From contig JABMLP010000016.1 of NCBI GenBank assembly GCA_013176395.1, positions 186,001 through 250,000 on the forward strand: DNA of 64,000 nucleotides. Reading direction: 5' to 3'. The notes beneath the pieces are model-generated. The model was not told the DNA's origin, made no database searches, and saw only the letters and a program-made list of their open reading frames with translations. This document shows positions 33,091-44,600 of the stretch, in pieces. This stretch comes from Venturia oleaginea (taxonomy: Eukaryota > Ascomycota > Dothideomycetes > Venturiales > Venturiaceae). The stretch's first letter is position 1, and each line of letters begins with the position of its first letter. Made by a program: the position numbers and the translations under genes.

Positions 33091-33850
33091 ATTGCCTGGT
33101 TTCGCAGGAACGGAAGTATATGAGAGAGTTCAATTATTATAATTCTATCCAGTCTTGCATGCTGCGGGTATATATATTGTTAAGATACCCCCACATCGTC
33201 GACCCCCACTTCGGTCACAACTAACCCAATAACATATCTTATCAATCAGATGCTCTTTTGTACGCGCATGCTCAGATTTACTCGTGCCTCGTTTCATCGC
33301 ATGCAGAGCCGTACGACACGAGGTACGAGTGTAAGTCTCGTCACGGTACCCGAAAAGAGCGTCTGGTTTATGAGATATCCGTTAACCCCAAATTTACAAG
33401 GGGAGAGGAGGGGAGAAAGGGGGAGAGGAGAGGGAAAGAGGGAGAGGAGAAGAGGGAGAGGGGCAGACTGGGAACCTCTCTCTCTTCTCTCCGTCTCCGT
33501 CTCTTTACCCTCTTAGAATCTATCATATATATGTATAGACATAGATATATTTTAAATACTAAAACCCTTATGACCGTTGACGGGCTACTAACGAGGGTAG
33601 AAAAAGAGCCCTTTAATAGCTGGTGAATCTAAACCCCTCGCTTCTCGTCAATTTGAAGGGCTATCTACGAGATTTATGACTGTAGTGGCTGCTGTATGTT
33701 TTTGTCTTTTTGCCAGACTGGTATCGAGATCAACGACCGATCTTGGTATGCACAGCATAGTACCATCAACAGATTAAGAGAACTCTGCTCAACATTGTTA
33801 AGTGATATCTTTTGATACCTTGATCCATTCTGTTTCTCCATCCTCGTCGC
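33091..33850. other. Intergenic with a purine tract then a pyrimidine tract
   Basis: At 33398-33466 the plus strand is almost only G and A; at 33476-33517 it is almost only C and T. Such paired tracts can form hairpins or triplex DNA. No gene is supported. Confidence 0.55.
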
Positions 33851-34807
33851 TTACAAGGGCTCCAATCCCCTCCCCAGAAACGTCGACTCACCAAATTCTT
33901 TCTCCCCGACTTGGAAAAGCGGTAACCCACTAAAGTACCCACCAGCCTGAGTCCCTACCGCATTAAACGTAGCCTGCGCTTCCGCCTCTCCAATTTGTAT
34001 CAAAGGAACTCCACTCCCTGCACTACTCGCGTCCGCCAACAGTTGAACTTGACAGCACTTCTCTAACAGAACAAACCAAGCAACCACAGCCTCAATACTC
34101 CCTCCTACTGTCAACAATCCATGGTTTCCCAGAAGTGCGGCCTTTCCTTTCCCGAGTTCTTTGGCGATCATGGCGCCTTCTTCGGATGCGAGGACGACGC
34201 CGGCGAAGTTCGAGTAGACGATGTGATCGTTGTAGAAGACACATGCGTCTTGGGTTAGTGGGAGGAGGGGACGGCCTGTTGCGCACATTGCGCGGCCGTA
34301 GATGCTGTGGGAGTGCGCTGCACAGAGGATGTCTGGGCGGGCTGCATGTATCTGGGCGTGGATTGCGTAGGCGGCTGTAGTAGTATTAACAATTGCTCTT
34401 CATATAGAGATTGAAAGAAAAGATCAGATTGTTGACCGACCATAATTCAGCCTCCGGTTCTTTCCACCATCAACAACGGCTCCCGAATGATCAACCCTAA
34501 TCAAATCCTCGTCTCTTATCAGAGAAAAATGCATTCCGAAGGGGTTGACCCAGAACGAATCTGGTTCTACTGGATCGCGGACTGTGATGTGTCCAGCAAT
34601 CCCTTCGCAGAAACCGAATTGGGCGAAGATTCTGAAGGCGATTGCCAATCGGTGTTTAAGATATGCTCGTTCAGCATGTTTATCCGTGAAGATTGGTGGT
34701 GAGGTTGACTCGTCTGCTTTGAATGCTAAGGCGGGATCTCCACTTCCGAAAGCTTTCGTGGGTTTGGCTGTTATCGGGGACGGTGAAGTGACTGCTGAGG
34801 GTGCCAT
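33851..34807 (-). CDS. Class II aldolase/adducin-family protein
   Basis: Two exons (34441-34807 and 33851-34374) joined by a 66-nt intron (GTCGGT...CTACAG) give 296 residues starting MAPSAVTSPSP; an upstream in-frame extension to 34945 is less likely because it has no ATG context and reads as leader. Domain features: FGFCEGIAGHITVRDPVEPD, WVNPFGMHFSLI, then the metal ligands in CAAHSHSIYG (two His) and in LLGNHGLLTVGG (one His). The family uses Zn to cleave or epimerise phosphorylated sugars, or, in many fungal members, acts on uncharacterised substrates. It is head to head with a D-2-hydroxyacid dehydrogenase, 483 bp apart. Confidence 0.92.
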
Positions 34808-35290
34808 TTTGGATGTTGGTATTCTGATTATTGTCGTGATTTCTTGGTGGTTGTCTCGCGACGAGAGGATGATTGGGACATGGTAAAGGCGATGGCGAGT
34901 TATCGGAAAGGCATCAAGGCGTCGGCGTACTCCATCTGCCCCCACCTATGATAAGGAAGGCGAGGAATTCCGTAGGTGTGGATTGACACATGCAGGGCGG
35001 AAAGCTATCCGAATCAGGCATGCAAGGGTCGAGCCAGTATCCACGACTTCACATTCGACTCATCGAAATCTAAGCTTCACCAAAACAATTCTCCTCCTCA
35101 ATTGGGAGAAACGAAGCCATATTTCGCCCGACAGTCTTTCACATCAGGTCTAAAATTGACAAACTTCGTTTAATTTTGTCTCGGAACTTTGCCAGGAATT
35201 TACTGTTGTGGAGCTCCGGCTTATCAACTTCTCTGGGCTTCCATCAGATAATTCGGAAGGCGAATCGGAGAGTTCACTTTGTTCTCGAGA
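34808..35290. promoter_or_regulatory. Shared divergent promoter region (aldolase / dehydrogenase)
   Basis: 483 bp separate the two start codons transcribed away from each other. I identified no specific factor site. Role inferred from position. Confidence 0.45.
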
Positions 35291-36343
35291 ATGGAGTCGC
35301 ATCATATCGAAATTGTGGCGCTTGAAGCCAAGTTCTGTCCTATCCCGACGTTCGAGCTTCCATCGCCGTACACGTTTGAATTAGTCTCATATCCAGAAAC
35401 TGCCCAAGCGGATGTTGCGGATCGGATAAAGAAGGCAACTATTGTCATCACAACAACAATACCACTTGGTGCAGAAGTGCTGTCGCCAGAAGTCTCGTCG
35501 AAACTGCGACAGATAACGGTGATGGCGTCGGGAACTGATACGATTGATTTGCAGGCATGCAAAGCGCGAGGCATCATTGTTAGCAACTGTGGTGGGGCAA
35601 ACATTGCGGCAGTCAGCGAACATGCGATTGGCCTCTATTTTGCAGCCAGAAGGAAGTTCGTGGAAACCCAAAACGCGATGCAAGAGGATGAATGGATGAA
35701 GAAAAAGACATTGATCAGAATTCTGGAAGACGGCGATGGGAAGATGCCGTTGACTTGTGTAGATGAGGTCGTAGGAATGATAGGATATGGAGCCATCGGT
35801 AAGCGCGACTTATTTGCAACTCGTGTTGAGCTTGTGCTGATTTCCACGCGTCCAGGACAAAGAATAGCTGAGATAGCTCGACTGCTTGGTATGAAAGTGC
35901 TGGTCGCTGAGAGGAAAAGTTCAGCTTCCTGTCGCAAAGATCGGACGCCATTTAAGGAAGTGCTTCGGAAAAGCACAGTGCTCATGGTCATCATTCCTCG
36001 CACCAATGAGACGCTCAACCTCATCTCAACTGCAGAGCTAGATATCATGAAGCATTCTGCGGTTATTGTCAACGTGTCGCGTGGTGGAGTTGTGGATGAG
36101 GCTGCTCTTATTGAAGCTCTCCAGGATGGCAAAATTGCAGGCGCAGGGAGTGATGTCTTTTCCACGGAGCCAGCCGGAATCGAAAACAACGTTTTGTTGG
36201 GGCCTGGCGCGAGAGGATTAAATCTGACTTTGACGCCACACGCCGCATGGTTGTCGAACACCACAATGGAAAATCTTCAATTGATGGCGAAGCAGAACGT
36301 TGAAGCATTTCTTCAGGGAACACCAATCAACGTTGTACACTAG
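35291..36343 (+). CDS. D-isomer-specific 2-hydroxyacid dehydrogenase
   Basis: Two exons (35291-35798, 35856-36343) give 331 residues. The 57-nt intron (GTAAGC...TCCAG) is a multiple of three and open, so the unspliced frame also reads through. Splicing is favoured because it restores the NAD-binding loop VVGMIGYGAIGQRIAEIARL. Catalytic residues: Arg in VNVSRGGVVDEAAL, Glu in DVFSTEP, His in LTPHAAWLS. An ASGTDTIDLQACKARGI block precedes the Rossmann domain as in the family. The protein reduces 2-oxoacids or oxidises D-2-hydroxyacids with NAD(P)H. The ATG at 35291 is chosen over the upstream TTG. The gene is divergent from the class II aldolase, which suggests a shared sugar-acid pathway. Confidence 0.93.
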   Translation: MESHHIEIVALEAKFCPIPTFELPSPYTFELVSYPETAQADVADRIKKATIVITTTIPLGAEVLSPEVSSKLRQITVMASGTDTIDLQACKARGIIVSNCGGANIAAVSEHAIGLYFAARRKFVETQNAMQEDEWMKKKTLIRILEDGDGKMPLTCVDEVVGMIGYGAIGKRDLFATRVELVLISTRPGQRIAEIARLLGMKVLVAERKSSASCRKDRTPFKEVLRKSTVLMVIIPRTNETLNLISTAELDIMKHSAVIVNVSRGGVVDEAALIEALQDGKIAGAGSDVFSTEPAGIENNVLLGPGARGLNLTLTPHAAWLSNTTMENLQLMAKQNVEAFLQGTPINVVH

Positions 36344-36726
36344 AACAGCAGCTGGTGGAGTCGCAGGAAAGGATACACAAGTTCCCAACATCTGCAGGTT
36401 TGCGACGGCTGTTCGAACCTCATTGTTGTATCTTCCATACCAGACACATGTTCCAGTGCAGCAAAGGTGTTCTCCATGTCCGTACCTCCGCCCCAATTGC
36501 TGTAAACGACGTCAATGTGAAGTCTCAAATTGAGGGAAATGAAGTCGAGAGGTTCGAAGGGAAACTCCTACCTCTCTCCAAATCGCAACTTGTCCGGTTG
36601 TGCAGCACCTGGATAAAGAAGGACCGTCAGCTCGGCTTCCTTAGCAGGCCCGAAGTTGCTCAGCAAACGTGTAGAGAAGATCGATTCATGGAGCGATCCA
36701 AGCAATCTCTCGTACACTCCAGCCAT
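36340..36726 (-). CDS. Hypothetical small spliced gene
   Basis: I do not recognise it. Two minus-strand frames, 36572-36726 (MAGVYERLLGSLHESIF ... LYPGAAQPDKLRFGE) and 36340-36499 (NWGGGTDMENTFAALEHVSG), join in frame if the 72-nt stretch 36500-36571 (GTAGGA...TTTACAG) is an intron. The result is 104 residues from ATG 36726, but the frame is open further upstream and an earlier exon is likely. It overlaps the end of the dehydrogenase gene tail to tail by 4 bp. Confidence 0.35.
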
Positions 36727-36786
36727 ATATATTGGAAACCTCAGGCCAGTCTTGTGCAGCAATGGCGAGAAGTTGCTGGTAAATAG

Positions 36787-37113
36787 TTTGTCATTTTGAA
36801 CATAATATCTGAGCAGGGTTGCAATACTCCGTGGTGGAAGAAGGTGTCAAGCCCATGCGTACTCTGGATAACAGGCCTGACTGAATCAGTGAATCCACAT
36901 CCACTGAGAAATATTGCTGAACACTACGGTCACAACATGTGATTTACAACCCTTTTGGGTGTAAATCGCGAAATTTTACAGCCATTTTAATTTGATTTAT
37001 TTATCCAAATAGATCAAACAGTGCGATCCACCCTGAGCTAAATTTTACAGCGATTTCAGTGCGATTTCAGTTCCAAAAGTCACGTGAAGGCGTTGCCATC
37101 CGAACATTTTCTG
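36787..37113. other. Intergenic, no gene seen
   Basis: AT-rich 3' side of the AT-hook gene. It contains a few repeats of the short motif ATTTTACAG(C/CG)ATTT, and nothing coding. Confidence 0.45.
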
Positions 37114-38400
37114 TCAATATTTCGAACTTAAAACCACAACTTTTTGAACTCCACTACTATAACGCGTTATCCACAGCTCAATCTTCTTCTTGTGTAAGTA
37201 ACATGTCTCTCCGTAATGTGTAGCAAAGCCCCTAGGGTCAATTGACCATTCCTCGTCTTCCGCCAGTTGTGGCAACTCAATATTAATCTCCGGATCTATC
37301 TCTCTTAATGCCGCCATTGCAGCGCTCACAGTGTCATCAATCTTAGCCCTCTTGGCCACTCTCTCTTTCTTAGATTCCGGCTTCATCTTAGCCAGAATCT
37401 TCTCTGTTTTCTCGTTATCTTTGACCCTGACTGATGGCGTTCTATGGCGACTTGAAGAGCGAGGATTGTAAGGCGTGATAGGATTGGCATTCTCGTAGTC
37501 ATCATCACTAACTGTGTTATCCAATGTCCACTCAATATCCCTGCTAGAGACGTACCCAGATTGTGTATGGCGGCGAGTGGTTGCAGTCATACGAGCCTTC
37601 GATCGGAGGGCGGCCTCTTTTTCGTGGTAATTCGGCGGCCTCATCATCACTATGGTTGCTACCATTGCCATAGCTATTGCCGTAGCCTTTGTGAGGGGTC
37701 TCGGTAACCTCATTTTCGGCTTCAGTAGGTTCAGTTGTCGGGATAATGACTTCTTTGTGGTGAGATTGGGCTGAAGATTCCCTCTCTACAGCACGAATGG
37801 ACCGGTTAGGTACCATTAGGGCTTCGGGTATACGAGGTACGTCCTGTTTACCACCACCAGGCATGGGGAAACTGGACGTTGTAGAGGATGCTATGGAGCC
37901 TGCCCTTAATGTTTGTCGAGGTGTTGCTGGTATAGGGGAAGACCTTGCCGCCGAGGTGTCACGATCTCGATTTCGGCCGCCAAAACCTCGCATATCGTCA
38001 ATCTTGATTCGTTCGGCGTCCACTACTGGCCAGTCATCTTCGCAGCATTCAAAGGCAGGGAAGGTCTCGTAGACCGTGTCGATAATCGCGTTCTTATTGC
38101 GACGAGGTTGGTGTTTCCAAGTCACTGGGATCTTCCGTTGCTGACTACCGATTATTAGTACATTCTTAGCTATCGTGTGGTAGAGAGAGCCTACTTGTTC
38201 CTCTCAATCCACTCATATAAAGCCTTGCCTTGGATGACTCCTTTCAACTGATCAGACATTGCCTTGTAGGAATCTAAGAGCTCCTGGGCCCTTGGATCCC
38301 TACTCTTTTGGATGATAGCGATGAAGGCATCGCTAATATTGGCGAGTTTGTTAATAGAAAAATGTGGTGGCAACGCAAGTTCGCCTTGAGGTTCAGGCAT
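37114..38400 (-). CDS. AT-hook nuclear protein, largely disordered, ~395 residues
   Basis: Three exons (38195-38400, 37593-38144, 37114-37543) with introns of 50 nt (GTAGGC...CGGTAG) and 49 nt (GTATGA...CTCTAG). Both junctions restore a single frame that is otherwise lost. The N-terminal 70 residues are helical (INKLANISDAFIAIIQKSR). The middle is Ser/Thr/Glu/Pro-rich and disordered. A classic AT-hook core, PRKRGRPP, lies near residue 245, followed by a basic stretch (KPESKKERVAKRAKIDD). The C-terminus, YGETCYLHKKKIELWITRYS, is more ordered. AT-hooks bind the minor groove of AT-rich DNA, so a chromatin or transcription role is likely, but the target is unknown. It could belong to a mobile element, since it stands in a repeat-rich zone. 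Confidence 0.65.
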
Positions 38401-39089
38401 ATTGAGTGATGGCTTGAAAGATGATAGCGATATATCGATTTTTGAGGTAAGTGTGCATACAATAACCTCGGATCCGGCAATATACTGAAAAACTCTGTGT
38501 AGTTACTCCACTTAATAGATGAATCGCTCATCTCCATAGAATTTTGAGGCTAGATCTCCCCTCTCTCTCATGAGACTCTGGCGATTTCAAGCCTATTACT
38601 CTCCAGATCTTTCAGCGATGCCAAATAAAACACGTTCAACGCAATGCAGCTTCTGTATAGACCTTACTGGCCGTGTGCATTACGTCTCATACGATACCCG
38701 GGCGGCTCATTACAGGGATTGAATTCTACGTGGAACGTGGATTATAGATTGTGGTTTGATGTCTCTCTCTCTCTTTGTATCGCTGCAAACAGCCTCATTA
38801 AGGCCCATATAAGCAGCTTCAGTCTCTGTATTCTAGACATTATGCATTCATTCATTTCCACTCGTATTCACACACTTTTGACATCATACATCGCTACTTT
38901 GTATGAATAGTTGCTAGTATGTGGTGGAACAACATATGTATGTACGAGTCTCAAAATGTATGTACGAGTCTATCTGAGTGTACAATGTATGCATGAGGCT
39001 TTATACATACGTTATATGTATGAGTCCTCAGTATGTATGTACGAGGTCATTTCGGCCATGTATGTTGGTTTTGAGTCATTAGCCCTTTA
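38401..39089. repeat. Intergenic with degenerate TGTATGTACGAG repeats
   Basis: Between about 38930 and 39050 the plus strand contains several imperfect copies of TATGTATGTACGAGTC. A short (TC)n run lies near 38762. No gene supported. Confidence 0.5.
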
Positions 39090-40194
39090 TTAATCGCTCA
39101 CCTGAGAGGCGGGAGATGTTCGAGAATCTACAGAAAGAGATGGCTGCATTGAAGCTTCTTGTACTTCTTATAGATAGAGGTATCCGATGGCATTCTACCT
39201 ACGAGATGATAAAGAGAATCCTTGCTCTCCGCGACATTATCTTGAAGTGGCAGCGCCAATTTGTACATCAAAAGGGCCAGGTTGACATACGACCTTCCTT
39301 CCTTTCAATGGAAGACTTCGAGATGTTGGAGATCTGGGCGCAGATTCTGAAGGACTTTAAGGATCTTTGTCTCGAAGAGGAAGAGAATGTAGACCTTACT
39401 TTATAGGGAACTATTGCCGGTGTACTCAAAGGCCTCACATTCATCTACGAGCGACTTGATCGCACTGAGGCAGAGCTCAAAGCCCTCAGATCGGCTCCTC
39501 ATCTTTCGCAACCTTTTGAGATTGGTATTACAGAAGCGCGGTCAAAGATAATGAAGTATCTATCCCTGCTTAAACCTACCAATCTTTACTATATAGCAGT
39601 CTTTCTCGATCCCAACTGGCGCCTCTCTTATTTCGAAGACAAATGGGCCCAGTATGACATCGCGCATGGTATAAACGCGCTGAAGCCGGCATCAAGGAGA
39701 TTTTCGCATAATATAGCGAAAAAATCGCGCAACCCTCACCCTCACCCTCACCTTCGCCGTTACCTTCGCCGTTACAATCATTTCAAAACCTCTATCTTGA
39801 GGCAAAGAAGCCTACTACCGCGTACAAACAATTCAACAGACTCTCCACCAAGTTCCTGGCCAAAAAGCGGAGGATTGCGACTGAGGGAGATGAATATACA
39901 CGCTACACCAAGTATTGGGATCCCTGTGAGTAGGAGGAGGTTGAGGACATTATTGTATGGTGGAGAGACCGTACTACTGAGTTTCCTATCTTGTCACGTA
40001 TGGCTTTCGATATACTGTCAATTCCTGGCATGTCTGCAGAGGTTGAAAGAATCTTCAGCGCCGCCGGTAGGCTCATTACTGATACCAGAAGCGGCCTCAA
40101 AGATGACACTATTGAGGCCTGTGAAGTACAACACCATGGGCTTCGAAAAGGAGGCATATTCACTGTCAAATCTACTGCCAATGTAGATACCTAA
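39090..40194 (+). pseudogene. hAT transposase remnant
   Basis: Related to the hAT gene at 15-19 kb but on the plus strand and missing its N-terminal half. Recognisable are NRSPERREMFENLQKEM, DRGIRWHSTYEMIKRILALR, SFLSMEDFEMLEIWAQIL, then TAG at 39404-39406 (where the other copy has Gln), SNLYYIAVFLDPNWRLSYFED-type sequence, and the C-terminal block SRMAFDILSIPGMSAEVERI. Further frameshifts lie between about 39680 and 39990. The left breakpoint is near 39090. The right end runs to about 40335, where NLR-like sequence begins. Confidence 0.85.
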
Positions 40195-40335
40195 AATTCA
40201 CATATCTCGCCTGACCAACTGACAGTTCACCATCCATCCTGACCACACTCAAGCGACCATTCAAGTCAGGTAAAGATATCACTCAATCGGTCAGTTCAAG
40301 CGGCCAAACTGCTCAAGCTGCTTGCTTATCAAACG

Positions 40336-41107
40336 GCCTGCCTACGTCGGTACTTCTAGGATCGCGTTTGTCGCAGTTCAGCGTCAATGAGCGATCCCAT
40401 GGATAGAACGACGCGAGACCAAGGTCGGAGAAGATAAAGCGTACTTACTACTCGGCATCTTCGACGTCCGTATACCTCTTCGCTATGGCGAAGGGATGGC
40501 AAGTGCATTCAAACGACTTGAGGAGGAGATCAACAAGCTGGGGGAATGTGTCCAAGATTTACGCCTTACCGATCCCCGCGATGATAAGAAGCGTATTGAA
40601 TACACTAAAGGCGGCCTACTGCAGGACTCATACTACTAGATCCTCCAACACTCCGACTTTCATCAATGGCGCCACAATCTTAAGAGTCGACTGCTGTGGA
40701 TCAAGGGCGATCCCGGTAATGACAAGATTTCAACGATGTATAAGCTGCACCAAAAAATGAGACATGAGTATAAACTCAAATGAAATGACCCCCTCAAGCC
40801 CAGTGAAAATGAGGGCTATATATACAAGATTGAGAGTACAAGGCTGAACTTCGGCCTTGATGCCGCAGGAGATGTTACCATATTGCAACACATTGCAACA
40901 TATTGTCGCACAATCTCATCAGGTAAGGGCAAGACTATGTTGCTCTGCGGCATCATCAACGAAATAGAGAAGTCGAATACTAGGATGATTCTAGCCCTTT
41001 TCTTCCTTCAGGCTACTGACTCTCGAATCAACAACGCCACAGCCGTACTGCGAGGCCTGATCTACTTACTCGTCGACCAGCTGCCTTCGCTCATCTTGCA
41101 TGTCCGC
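40336..41107 (+). pseudogene. Remnant of a HET-NACHT gene related to the 49.7-kb NLR
   Basis: Fragments match the middle of the 49.7-kb protein in order: SRLSQFSVNE, KVGEDKAYLLGIFD, IPLRYGEGMASAFKRLEEEI, DLRLTDPRDDKKRIE, KGGLLQDSYY-stop, LLWIKGDPGNDK, then after a ~200-bp interruption GKGKTMLLCGIINEIEKS, FFLQATDSRINNATAVLRGL and LVDQLPSLILHVR. Homology stops at 41107, inside the sirtuin start. The N-terminal HET part and the C-terminal WD repeats are absent. The interruption lies exactly within the P-loop. Confidence 0.85.
40726..40920. repeat. Insertion inside the NLR remnant P-loop, possibly a solo LTR
   Basis: About 195 bp of non-coding sequence separate GGTAATGACAAG from GGTAAGGGCAAG, which are two versions of the same P-loop codons. 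In reverse orientation it begins TGTTGCAATATGTTGC and contains a TATA-like TATATATAG. Its pieces GAGTTTATACTC, GGGCTATATATACAAG and ATTGAGAGTAC resemble parts of the putative 3' LTR of the Copia element at 54.7 kb. Identity as a solo LTR is an inference. Confidence 0.4.
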
Positions 41108-41349
41108 TGGCCATAAAACAAATGTTGTAATCATTACCGGCGCAGGTATCTCGACTAATAGCGGTGGTAGGCAAAACATCATTTCTAAAAAGCTTTCATC
41201 TAATGTGTTGTAGTGGATGACTTCCGTACTTCTTTTAGAAGTTCGAAATCAAGTCGCAATATTTTCGATTTGAGTGCGAATTCATCGCCTCACTCTGCTG
41301 AAAAGCTCCACGATCGGCTATTCGATATTTTGAAGTCAGTCTCAGATAC

Positions 41350-41557
41350 TCTTGAATGATACACAGTGAAAAGATGAGGAGGATTAAGGATTGCATGAGG
41401 TTCATAATGAACCGGTGACCGAGCGATAGTTATACAGATGTGATTGCTTTGAAATCAAAAGACGGGTACATGATTCCGACGGCTGTATGCCACCGATATC
41501 CACTTCGCGGCTAACTGAAATTGTGGTATCATCCAACAGCGGCTGTATCATCTAACA
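41350..41557 (-). repeat. 3' LTR of the Copia element
   Basis: 208 bp, identical by eye to 46766-46973. On the coding strand it is preceded by a short purine stretch (GAGAGGGTG) that can serve as polypurine tract. Confidence 0.92.
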
Positions 41558-41611
41558 CACCCTCTCAGGGCTAGCCTCAGGCCTGACATGACATAGACAG
41601 GTGGTGATACT

Positions 41612-44600
41612 TCAGTCCTTGGTGTTGAGGTTTGGTGAAGCCTGATTGGCTGGTTTTGGTGTGGTCGTTGGAGGTGATTTTGCCAATACCTTGATGACGT
41701 GCTCGACGTCAACCATATTGAGTTGAGATAAGAAGTTTTGATGTTGTTGAGGGCTCAGGATTTTCGTCATTCCATCAGCGATCATCATAGCAGTGGATAT
41801 CCAGATAACAATAATGAGAGAGGCTTGAACCTGTTGGCGGAGCCACATTTGGTGGATGTCGACGTGACGTAACCGAGTGACTAGTTTTGGAGATTCATGG
41901 TTCATTAGTTTGACTGTCTGCTGGTTGTCGCAGTGGATGATTGTAGGCTCTTGAGGGTTAAATCTGATAGCTTCAAAGAAGCGGTTCCACCACATCATTT
42001 CGCGTGAAGCGCCAGAAAGAGCGAGGAGTTCAGCTTCAGTGGTAGAAGTTGATACTGTTTTTTGTTTGGTGGCTCTCCAGTCAATAAGCCCACCGTAAAG
42101 GCTGAACGTGAAGCCTTCACTGCTGCGGCGGGTGGCGATATCATCGGCGAAAGATGCATCAGAATGACATGAAAAGACGTTCTCAGTTTTGAGGCCATTG
42201 AACTGAATTGAGAGGTACCGAGAGTGATATAGATAGATGATGACTTGGTCTGCGGCGTCAGAGCACTGCTGGCTGGGGTTTTGCAGATGTTCTGAAAGGA
42301 GAGAGACTGATTTGGCGATGTCGGGTCTTGTGATTGTGGCTGCGAAGTTGATAGATCCAACCTTCTGTTGATAGGCAAAGATGAACTGCGGAGAGGCCTT
42401 ATCAAGACGTGGTGTAAGAGGAACATTTGGCATCGGTGAAGAGACGGCTTTTCGTGATGTTAGATTGAAGCGATTGGTAATCTTTTCGATGTATGCATCC
42501 TGCAAGAGACTGATGGTTTTGGCCTCAAAGTTGCGTAGAATGCGGATACCAAGGAAGTACTCAGGGAGGCCTATCTGTTTGATAGCATACCGAGATCTGA
42601 GTTTGGCTTCGAATTCAGTAACGAGGTGACGAGATCTTGGATGACAAGCGACAATAATGTCATCCACAAAGAAGAATACCAGCAAGTCTTGTTTCTCAAA
42701 GAGACATGGAATTCCTGGCATAGGAGTAAGGCCAAAAGATTCGAGGGTTTCGCTGAAGTTACGTTGCCAAAGAAGAGGTGATTGGCGAAGTCCGTATAAT
42801 GCACGGAGGAGTAACAAGACACCATTGCCTGGGAAGCCGTCAGGATACCTGACGTACACAGTCTCGTTAACGTTGGCATTGATGTATGCATTGACAATAT
42901 CGTATTGCCACATGTCGAGTCCGAAAGCAGCAATGAGGGCCATCATGAAGCGAAAGATTCGTGCAGCGAGGGTTGTTGCTGCAGTTTCTGCCATGGTCGT
43001 TTGAAGGTCACCTCTTACACAGAGACGTGCTTTGAATTTGGTGACATAGCCGTCAGAATCCGATTTGTACGAGAATACCCACATCATAGGGAGTTGCACA
43101 ATGCTGGGATCCATCTCAGAGGGTGATAGAGGTTTGAAGGTTCCTGCACGGCGGAGGTGGTTGAATTCTTTCTCTGCAGCTGCAATGAACTGATCGGCGT
43201 ATGGATGGCGAATCATTTGATGCCAGTACTTGGGAACTGGAGGCATGTCGCTAACATGAAGCCTGGTAGTGGACGTAGCAAGAGAGAGGGCAAAGTTGAA
43301 GCCTACAAGATAGCCGGACAACTCATTGACAGCAGTGATATGAGCCTGATGACGAGTCCTCTTCCCAGAAATGATGTTTCTGATGTCAGTTTCAGCACCA
43401 ACTGCGGTGTATTCCTCAGAGAACTCTGCAGTATAGGAGGTTCTAGCAGTGGGAGCTGATGATAGTGCTGGGGAAGGAGGTTGTACTTGACTGGGTTCAG
43501 CTTCATTTTCTCCGCTTTCCTTCTCATCATCGCCATCCTCATCAGATTCTCTGTCACCGGATTGTTCTTTGTTACTTTCAGTGTCATAGGAGTCAGTGGT
43601 TGACTCTAAAGGTAGAGTGGCAGATGGAGTTGGTGATGGAGATGGAAGCTGAGATTGAGGTGCAGGAGCTTTTGGCGAAGATGATTGGGCAGGAGAGGAG
43701 GGCTGAATTGGTTCAGTTACTGAAATTTCACCAAAGTTTGGTGGAGTGAACTGATAAGTGTCAAGTAGAGACTCTTCTATTCCATCGTTGAGTGAGGGTA
43801 ATGGCTGCTGGACTTCAATAGCTTCTTCAACCTCCATGATGATGCCCAAGTCTACTTCGGAAGGTTTGTAGAACTTGGTGGAGTCAAAGGTAACATCTCG
43901 GCTTCTGACCACTCTCTTTTGAGAAGGAACCCAGATTCTGAAGATGTTTGATGAATCGTAGCCGACAAGGTAACCAATATGGGTGCGAGGTTCCATTTTG
44001 TCGAGTTTAGCGAGGCGATACCGTAGAGGATAGGCTCTGCAGCCAAAGATTTCAAGATGTGCAAGATTTGGTTTACGGCCAGTGATGCATTCGTAGGGCG
44101 TTTTCCATCCAAGGCGCCGAGTTGGCCAAAGATTGAACAGATATGCTGCACATTTAACGGCATCGGACCAGAGATTGTGTGGGAGTTTTGCGTGTATTAT
44201 CATTGAACGAGCGATACGGCAGAGAAAATGTCCTGCTTTCTCAGCCCCTCCATTTTGGGCTTGAGTGTGTGCTGCAGAGGATTCTCTTTTGATGCCGTGT
44301 TGAGCAAGGAATGAATTGAGGCGTTGAGATCTGAAATCATCAGTTTGAAGGAATCGGATCTTGTAACCCATTGACTCAATGAGCATTACAAACTCGATGA
44401 TTGCGTCAACAGATTGGTGCTCTTCCCAGTGATTGGTGACTATATGGTAGCCAAACGTATCACATACCAGATGAGTTGAGTAGCGATTGTGGTCAATAGA
44501 GATTCCATGATGGACCATATCTACTGACACCCTCTCAAATGGGAGTCCAACAGCAACATCAGTATGCCCAAAACGTCTTGAGACCTTTCTTTGACCCTTG

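Noticed and set aside
41995..43749. Several open frames of 80-145 codons on both strands inside the Copia pol region
   Set aside because: They overlap the long gag-pol frame and have no motif of their own; they are other-frame readings of pol.
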